From contig JAVYIG010007159.1 in assembly GCA_035222895.1 (NCBI GenBank), positions 42,243-106,242 on the forward strand: 64,000 nt of DNA, written 5' to 3'. The notes beneath the pieces were generated by a model. The model did no database searches. It was not told the DNA's origin and saw nothing but the letters and a program-made list of their open reading frames with translations. Each line of letters opens with the position of its first letter. Within the stretch, counting starts at the first letter, position 1. Below, in pieces: positions 57,188 to 64,000 of the stretch. The DNA is from Strongylocentrotus droebachiensis. Lineage: Eukaryota; Echinodermata; Echinoidea; Camarodonta; Strongylocentrotidae. The position numbers and the translations under genes are program-made.

Positions 57188-57848
57188 CTAGAAGTCATAA
57201 TTAGCAATAGGTTCTTTCAACAGCCGACAAAGCAGCTTCCATTTTTCAGGATGATTTCTTTTGATTTCCATCTCTACTTCTTGTGGCAGTTTCCAGGTTG
57301 ATTGGTTAGTCTTTGTATCGAGGAAAAAGATGCGGCCTCTTGTGGCCTCGCCCTCTGTGTCCCGATGCATCATCCAATCGTCTATGAGCTTGGATTCCTC
57401 CATGTAGAGACCACAAGAGCACTTCAAACGACCCACATTTTGAAGCTCTATGTCCACTTCCTCGCAAAGCCGTAATATCAGGTCCAGCTGGTCTGATTCC
57501 GTCTTCTCAACACGAGAATAGAGATGGCGGTACTCCGCGTAGATCGGATTCTGAGAGGACGGAAGCGGCATGGGTGGACGTTCATCTATGGAAGGCGTCT
57601 TCTCCTCACTGGAGAGGGGAGGTGCTCGCCCCCCTAGAGGAGGAGCCGCAGCAGGTCCTGGTGAGAACTTGCTAGCACTGATTGCTTTGGTGAGATAGAG
57701 TTCTTTGTGTTTGGTACCTGGGAAGGGATTGATGTGGAAGTATTCTATGAGATAGGCCAGAGATGGGAAGACCGCGTCGCTCTGGAGGATGCAAATTTTA
57801 CCATGCTTCTGCTCTACCTTGATGTGGAAGATGTTCTTACAGTCAACC
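57188..57848 (-). CDS. SH2-WW gene, exon 3 (terminal)
   Basis: Minus-strand acceptor GTGCGTAG|G; phase 2 in. It encodes the SH2 second half (VDCKNIFHIKVEQKHGKICI), Pro-rich linker, Tyr cluster and WW-like C-terminus. The extra residues of the open frame upstream of the acceptor (MCSLLYF) are intronic. Confidence 0.92.
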
Positions 57849-60800
57849 CTACGCACAAAATATAAAAGAGAGCACAAAAATCATGAAATATATTTCCCCT
57901 ATACTTCATACTGCTTCAAAGCTCTGTTTGAATAAATTAGTGGAGAGTAGAAGTGACCCAAATTTGTATGTACACCACAGCGTATTCAGGTTATTTGTAC
58001 TCAGTATAACATTTTTACTTGCACATAAACCAACTGTAACTATGAATTATAAGATGGGTAGAAGAATCCCTGCAATCTGATTGGTCAATTACCATGTAAT
58101 TATTTTTACTGGATGCACGCGATATCGGCGATTGATACCACCGATATCCTTTTTTTTATAATAATTCTCTTTTTTTTTTCTTTTTTTTTGGTGATAATCA
58201 TTTGTTTTTGGTGTTTTTTGATAATTATAATCTGTTTAAAAAATTTTAAAAAATCTATAATTTTTTTAAATTAAAAAAAAAAAAGTTTACTGTGCACTGG
58301 AATTTTTTTTTTTTTTTTTTTAAATTTGATGATAAGTTAAAAATCATGCGTCCGGTGAAATAATCATGCGTCCGCTAAAAAAAATTACCGGACGCATGAT
58401 TTTGCCATGCATCCGGTAAATCTGTAAAATAACAAAATGTTGTATTTTTGACAATTTTTGGGGCCCCATCTTATAAAACAGATGATGCACAGGTTTAATT
58501 CGTGGGTCGGTGGAATTGTGTGCACGAGGTACCTTTGAATTTGGTCTAAAACCCACTCGGCTGCGCCTCGTGGGTTCAAACCATTCAAAGGTACCTTGTG
58601 CACACAATCCCTACCGACGCACTCAAACCTGTGCATCATTTGTATACTGGCTTAGGCCAACAACAAAAAATCCTTTGGTTGTCCTCGACCGCCCGCTCGT
58701 CGTTTTTCGGGCCGCCCGTATTTTATTTTTATTTATTTTTTTTTTTTGGGGGGGGGAGCAATCTTAAATGCCAAACATACCATTTTATGCATTTGCAAGG
58801 ATCAAAATGCGTCCCGTTGCCAGTTTGGTCTTTTCAGTACGCAATTCTGTATTTATTAAACTTGCCATTTTTATTTTTCTATGTCAAAATGTCGTTCATT
58901 CAAATCAGGTTCTGAGCATTCTTAAACTCATTTTAAAGCCCATCTGTTCTAGTTTACAGGAGGGATTAGACCACCCTGCAAGGTCACTGGACAGATGGTT
59001 ATCTCATCAAATAAGCTCTCAGTTAACATAAGATAAAGAGGATCATGGGGGACCAATGGTCACCGATTAGGCATTGTTTGCTACATAGAGGGCGCAAGTA
59101 GCTATAAATAGTACAATGGAGATTTAAAAGGTGCTGTATTTCAAAGCAAAAAATACTTTCTGTGTTGGTCTTGATATTCATTGTACATTAAACTAGTCTT
59201 TTACCATATTAAAGTGTTTTATAGACTTTGTTTGTTTAAATGCTTGACATCCCAATGATTTTTTGATTTTTTTTTTTGTATGGATTTTTTTTTTTTTTAA
59301 ATGGGGGAAGAAAAAAAAGGCACACACAAAATGAAGTTTAAAAAAAAAAAAAAAAAAAATCTGCCCACCCGCCCCTATTCCAGAAAAGCAATCGAGGACA
59401 ACCAAATGAATTTGTTTTGGCCTTATGGTTGCAACTTGCAAGACAATGATGGAAATTAGAATCATCACTTTGGTATTAAATTTTTGTGATAGAACTGAGA
59501 CATACCGGCACTTTAATACAACCTTTGATTTCCAAAGTCAAAATCTCAGTCTGCATTACATCTGACAGTATAGCCTCATCCCTCTTAATGAATAGCATAC
59601 TTCATGATAACAATACCCACTTGTAATCTCCTTATTTGATTTCCTTGTTATTGTCATATTCTACCTCTCCTTTTTTGATACACTTGTTCTTTGCCTATCT
59701 CTGGGTATCGGTTGTCTTTTATCTTAGAATACATCGGCTCATATCATTTTTCTTTAATCCTATTATCAAACATTGACAATTTGTAACAGTCACCTTCCCT
59801 AGCATGCATTACTCTAAAGAAGATCTAACTAATGGGCCATCAAAATCAATGATATGCCATCTAAAGTAATCACGCCATGGATACAAGTAGTTTCACAATC
59901 AGGAAACCAAAAGCAACCAAACGGATTTCCTTTCGCCATTCATAAAAGCTTTTAATGTGAAACTATAATTTAGGAAGCTTTGATCATACACTGAAAATGC
60001 ACTTTTTATGTGGATATCAACACTTTACACCAGGCATATCAAAATTGATAACTCACTTTATCGCCTGTTGGAAGCCAGAAAGACATTAACGCATATATAC
60101 TTAACATAGAGTTAACACCCTTGTGGCTCTATACGGATGACATGTACATATGTACATACTATTGCTCTTTGTTTCTCCTTCTAGCTATTTCCAAGATTTA
60201 AAATATAAATTGACTACCGGTACTCAAGAAATAAAATTATATATCTTTCACTATCTTTCTTTCATCAACCGGTACTCTGAACTCTGACATAGGTTAAATA
60301 GGTGGGAAATAAAAAATGAGTACCGGTAAATGATTGTGAGTAAGACACTTTGAATTTTTGAAACCAACAAAATACCTTTAACATCACTATTAAATCTTAC
60401 TGAATATCACAAATACTTAAAAGCCGTGCATAAAGACCTGTGAAACCTACTATACAAGAAATATGGGCACAATTTATTGGTCTAATTTTAAATATTTTTC
60501 AGCTGAGAAGGTTTCCAGGACAACTCTTGGTTCTTGAGATATCGCGTTAACAAGAAAGCAGGAAACATAATGCCTCTGGCCTGGCATAACCTTCAGTGGG
60601 TGGAGGCATAAAGAAAATGCTGCAGAGGACATTGTCTTCCTATCTTGGTCATATATGACCAATATACATGAGTGAAATACAAAACAGTAGTTTATGTTGA
60701 AGTATAACTTGATTAATCAGTCTTAAAGATAAAGACCAGTAATGGTCATGCGATTGCATTGTGAAAGAAACTTTGTGGAATCGATCAGAAAAGGTTGATC

Positions 60801-63515
60801 ATCTAGCATATACTGCAAGGTTCTGGAATCATCAAAATGATAAGAAAGTTGGCCCAGTCTTGGTTAAGTTACAAGCACTTTACACAGAAAAATGTATCTG
60901 GGACTACGCGACATGTGCGCGATATCTATCAGGTCTAAATAGATATAATAATTTACCAAATATATCAATTAGTAGGCGGTTTCTCGGCGAAATTTGTATC
61001 ATCACGTATTAGTCAAAACATATTCTTTCACAAGATTGGTAATAAGAGCTTCCATTTCATTTTTCGAGAAGGGGGGCGTTTCCAAAACTGGTCTTTACCT
61101 TTAAACAAAACAAGTGTTTGTGGACTTACACAATAGAAATAACAAGGGTATCTGGCTGCGAATTACTCTTCCTCAGTAGGAAGGCTCCTCTTTTATCCAA
61201 GTAGTACTTGAATATTCTATCCTCCTAAAGGAATAAAAACAACAGATCATCAGTAAGGACAATAATAGCATTTTTTTTTTTTTTTTAATGTAGTCAAGGT
61301 TCCTCTTACTGTGGAATCTTGACCACATTGTTATAATCTCATAATTGTAAACATACGTATAGGTCTGTCAACAAATGGGTTACATGAATGTGACACTGCG
61401 ATGTGATCATAATCCTAGACTACAGAGACAGAATCTTACCCAACTACGTGACTATGTGTAGTGTAAACACAACATGCAGTGCACAGGAAAACCTTTGCAC
61501 AGGAAATGGGTCTACTCTCACAGAGCAATTAAAATGAGTACTTTTATCATGAACTGTGCTTCTGGTTTACAGGTATATATATATATGTAGTATAGTCATT
61601 ATTACTTTTATAAACCGAAAAAAAGAGTCAACTTATGACACCACCTTGGCTTTTCTCTAGTTTATCTGCACATGTATCAACACAAAATGATGGCATCTGC
61701 CATAGACTTTTGTCTCAGAAAGTGAATAAGTAACAACATTCAAGAACAAAAGGCAGCGGGGTTACAAGTTTTAGTTGGTAATTTTAAGTCAGACAATGGT
61801 ACGCTTTAGAAACACCCGTATTAAGCGCCTAATAAATGTTATGTATTATCATTATTATTAAGTTTGACCTCCATATTAACTATTAAGCCCATTAAAATAA
61901 ATTTAGTATTACAACGATTCAGTTGAAATTCACATTTCAATGTATGCTTCAACGCATACTCTGGAGAGAAAGGGAAATTCATGTTTAAAGAGAAGGTTGA
62001 GTTCTGGGAAGAGGTGAAAAATAATTTGTGAGCATTACTCATTCTTATTATGCAAGTGTGGAAGAACATCAGTTAAGACATGTTCCCTGAAAAGCATGGC
62101 TCTTCAAATGCCTTCATATTCTAAATATGCATGTAACATCATAAAAATCGGGGGGCCGGCTTTTTACGCCACGTGTTCGTGTAGTCCCATATACATCTTT
62201 CTGTGCAAGTGTTTGTAACTTTACCAAGACTTGGCCAAATTTCTTATCATTTTGATGATTCCAGAACCTTGCAATACACACAAATTCTTATATGCTAGAT
62301 GATCAACCTTTTCTGGTCGGTTCCACACCGTTTCTTTCACAATGCAATCGCATGACCAGAACTCAAATCCATCTTTAAGTGATCAACAAATGTTCACAAT
62401 ATGACAGTAGAATGATCGATTACCTAATCATGAGATTTGTTGTCTCAGCTTTTAAACCGTTCATATATACTTTCTCACAAACTTTCTGCTTTCCTCCAGA
62501 GCTTTCTAAGCGATCCTTGTTCTCATAAATTCATTATTGGACTTCACTTTAATTGTTATCAACCACCAGAAAATATAGTCTATACATTCAAAATATAAGC
62601 TTCAAATATTACTTCTGGCAAGTCAAACATGTATTGCAAGTTTAGATACATTCTCAATTTAACATAACATTTTTATTAAAGGAGACTTTTGAGTAAACTA
62701 GTCGATGCACCCATACACACTCGCATAAAATGGGCATGCAAGGTACCCAAGTCTTAAATTATAGCTGTGCACATATCATTTATAGCTGTGCACATATCAC
62801 TTATAGTTGACTGGTACATTTTAATTTCCCCTTCAAGAACTGTTAAGCAAAGAATAGAGGCATGCATGACTTTTTTTTTTATCCAGGTTTATAAAATACT
62901 TCATGGTATTGACAGACTCAGTCCAGAACATTTTTCAAGAGACCAGAGTACCAATTCATCTGCTTAAACTTGTTAATACTCACCGCAAGCTTAATGTCAG
63001 AGGCTGTTTCTTCAGTAAACTTGTTATTAATTCAAGGAATAAACTGCCAGAATCTCTAGTCACTGCACGTAACATAGATATTTTAAAGACTGGTTTAGAT
63101 AAATGCTGGCTTGCCAAATAATTTTATGAAACCTGACATCCATGCTTTTTGCACTCCGTTTAAGTCGCAAACTGTCAATTGAACTTATATTTTGGAATAC
63201 GACCGGGAGATCTACAGGATTACACCTCACTCCCATATATCAGATGATGATGATGAAAATGCCTCCGATCTTCAATAGCTTGATTGATGGAGCATAGACG
63301 GCCACCCCCCTCCCCCTCCCTGCCCCCCAACTATCATTCATTTGAATTTGGTTTACCCTTTATGACGAATACCAAGAACAATCAATGAAAACATTAAGTC
63401 CCCTTCTCACCTCAGTGTTTGTAAGTCTTCCATGGAAGAAAGGGAGGGCCTCAGCATATTCAAAGATGGATGGTCTCGCAGACATCTGCGGTACTCCTGG
63501 CCCACCCCTCTGCAT
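57188..63515 (-). CDS. SH2 and WW-like domain adaptor protein, 3 exons
   Basis: Not a family I can name. Joined exons 63,515/63,485-63,411, 61,224-61,130 and 57,848-57,188 give 286 or 276 aa, stop TAG at 57,190-57,188. Numbering from the inner Met: SH2 domain about 14-112 with LPFFHGR (Arg20, alpha-A), FLLRKS (Arg43, the phosphotyrosine-binding FLVR arginine), NIFHIKV (His65, beta-D) and FPSLAYLIEYF. A Pro-rich linker (118-158) is followed by NPIYAEYRHLY. The C-terminal WW-like fold has Trp215, GRIFFLDTKTNQSTWKLP with Trp242 and Pro245. The Trp-Trp gap is longer than usual. No kinase domain follows. Likely a phosphotyrosine adaptor (inference). An in-frame TAA lies upstream of the outer Met, so the protein may be complete. 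Confidence 0.85.
58473..58645. mobile_element. foldback element, relative of 13,141-13,310
   Basis: Near-palindromic with outer GATGATGCACAGGTTT / AAACCTGTGCATCAT, then GTGTGCACGAGGTACCTTTG and its complement, then AACCCAC / GTGGGTT around CTCGGCTGCGCCTCG. The order of blocks and the centre match the element at 13,141. Confidence 0.82.
58932..59128. mobile_element. 190-bp MITE, copy 3 (inverted)
   Basis: Reverse complement of the blocks in copies 1 and 2 (GGGGGACCAA, TAGAGGGCGCAAGTAGCTA), with TTTAAAGCC at its left end. Confidence 0.85.
60723..61104. mobile_element. TTAA-flanked element next to the SH2 exon
   Basis: TTAA AGATAAAGACCAGTAATGG at left, CCAAAACTGGTCTTTACCT TTAA at right; 382 bp. 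The termini resemble those of copies A and B (AGGTA..., ...GTTTTGG). It ends 19 nt before the donor hexamer of exon 2 (61,124-61,129). A partial inverted copy lies at 62,150-62,385. Confidence 0.85.
61130..61224 (-). CDS. SH2-WW gene, exon 2 (SH2 core)
   Basis: Minus-strand acceptor CTTTAG, donor GTAAGT (plus 61,124-61,129); phase 0 in, 2 out. It encodes EDRIFKYYLDKRGAFLLRKS then NSQPDTLVISI(V), carrying the FLVR-type arginine. Confidence 0.93.
62150..62385. mobile_element. partial inverted copy of the 60,723 element
   Basis: Reverse complement matches TCATGCGATTGCATTGTGAA, GGTTGATCATCTAGCATAT and GGTTCTGGAATCATCAAAAT of the element at 60,723-61,104, with a small insertion (TAAGAATTTGTG). 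Truncated at both ends. Confidence 0.85.
62830..63121 (+). mobile_element. 3' end of a CR1/jockey-like LINE reverse transcriptase, frameshifted
   Basis: Conceptual pieces VYKILHGIDRLSPEHFSRDQ and LKLVNTHRKLNVRGCFFSKL, then INSRNKLPESLVTARNIDI and LDKCW, match the C-terminal thumb pattern of non-LTR reverse transcriptases (TRGH.KL ... FF..R....WN.LP ... F+..LD..W). At least one frameshift separates the pieces. Stop at 63,119-63,121; no 5' part is present. It is antisense within the SH2-WW intron. Confidence 0.85.
63411..63515 (-). CDS. SH2-WW gene, first recognised exon
   Basis: Donor GTGAGA (plus 63,405-63,410), phase 0 out. It encodes MQRGGPGVPQ-MSARPSIFEY then AEALPFFHGRLTNTE, the start of the SH2 domain. 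Two in-frame Met codons: 63,515-63,513 and 63,485-63,483. An in-frame TAA lies just upstream of the outer one. A CAG before 63,509 could instead be a splice acceptor, in which case the inner Met or an upstream exon supplies the start. Confidence 0.82.
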
Positions 63516-64000
63516 ATTCTGAATTTAACCACTCGTTACGTCGCATCAGATCTTCTTGCGTCTGTGTCTCTCTTCTCTAGACTTAAATTAAGAAACAAAT
63601 CCATAAAAAAGGTAAATATTCCAAGTCCATCTATAAAGATTGGATCATCATAATTTGAGATCATTTCTAATTTACATTTTGGATATCCCCCAGAGAAGGG
63701 AATATCTTAACTCTTTGCCCGCCACGTACACAATCCCCCCTGTGCCACATTGCTTTTAGGGTGCCACCTTAGGAGGGGTTCTGCATGGACTATGCTTATT
63801 CAACTCGCAATAACTTTTGATTGGTGTATTGTAATGAAAAACTTTGTGTAGCAATATTGTATAGAAATTAATAGTCTTGCCAATGGTATCATTTTTGTAA
63901 TTTATATTATCATAAATTTTGAGATTATCAACTATACATTTTGTATCCAAGTTTTCGTTTAGAAGGGTATTCTATACCTCTTATATCTAATACTTTGTTA
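63516..64000. other. region upstream of the SH2-WW gene
   Basis: Presumed promoter or further intron; no repeat, exon or core promoter element is recognised with confidence. Confidence 0.4.

Larger units (their letters stand above)
57849..61129 (-). other. SH2-WW intron 2
   Basis: Contains poly-A/T tracts (58,150-58,330; 59,260-59,360), a foldback element (58,473-58,645), a 190-bp MITE copy (58,932-59,128) and a TTAA element (60,723-61,104). No exon supported. Confidence 0.6.
61225..63410 (-). other. SH2-WW intron 1
   Basis: Holds a partial inverted copy of the neighbouring TTAA element (62,150-62,385) and a LINE fragment on the opposite strand (62,830-63,121). No exon otherwise. Confidence 0.6.

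Noticed and set aside
63432-63653. 73-aa plus-strand frame
   Set aside because: Shadow of the SH2-WW first exon on the minus strand, which has the recognisable domain and splice phase.

Overview
This is a eukaryotic, AT-rich genomic window. Coding sequence is split into many short exons with GT-AG introns, embedded in long introns full of short inverted-repeat transposons, a tRNA-derived SINE, a LINE fragment and minisatellites. The repeat mix and the protein sequences point to a marine deuterostome, most likely an echinoderm such as a sea urchin. That organism call is inference; no species-specific marker was recognised.

The plus strand from about 1 to 47,175 holds the 3' two thirds of a MAGI gene (membrane-associated guanylate kinase, WW and PDZ domain scaffold). 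I resolved 21 constitutive coding exons by splice sites and reading phase. They encode, in order, the segment following the guanylate-kinase-like region, WW1, WW2, PDZ1, PDZ2, a charged linker, PDZ3, PDZ4, a Pro-rich linker, PDZ5 and a Gly/Arg-rich C-terminus ending at the stop 47,173-47,175. All exon phases agree and the sum is exactly in frame (1,450 whole codons plus stop after the first split codon). The start of the gene (PDZ0 and the guanylate kinase exons) lies upstream of the window. A 33-nt phase-1 cassette microexon is predicted near 44,871.

The minus strand from about 63,515 down to 57,188 holds a small three-exon gene for an SH2 domain protein with a Pro-rich linker and a WW-like C-terminal domain (276 or 286 aa). 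It is convergent with MAGI. I do not recognise it as a named family, and the SH2 plus WW combination is unusual. MAGI is a junction/synapse-type scaffold and the minus-strand protein looks like a phosphotyrosine/proline-motif adaptor. Nothing in the sequence shows that the two work together.

The region 47,176-57,187 is 3' UTR plus intergenic DNA with no convincing gene. Introns contain at least a dozen TIR or foldback elements, including a nearly perfect 346-bp palindrome, three TTAA-flanked elements with related ends, a hAT-like element encoding only a BED-type zinc finger, a composite element carrying five 137-151 bp tandem units, and two different TIR elements carrying the same minisatellite. 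Two events touch the MAGI gene itself: the splice donor of the first WW1 exon is repeated four times in tandem, and a decayed duplicate of a PDZ3 exon has been split by a transposon. I found no prokaryotic-style system, CRISPR array or operon.
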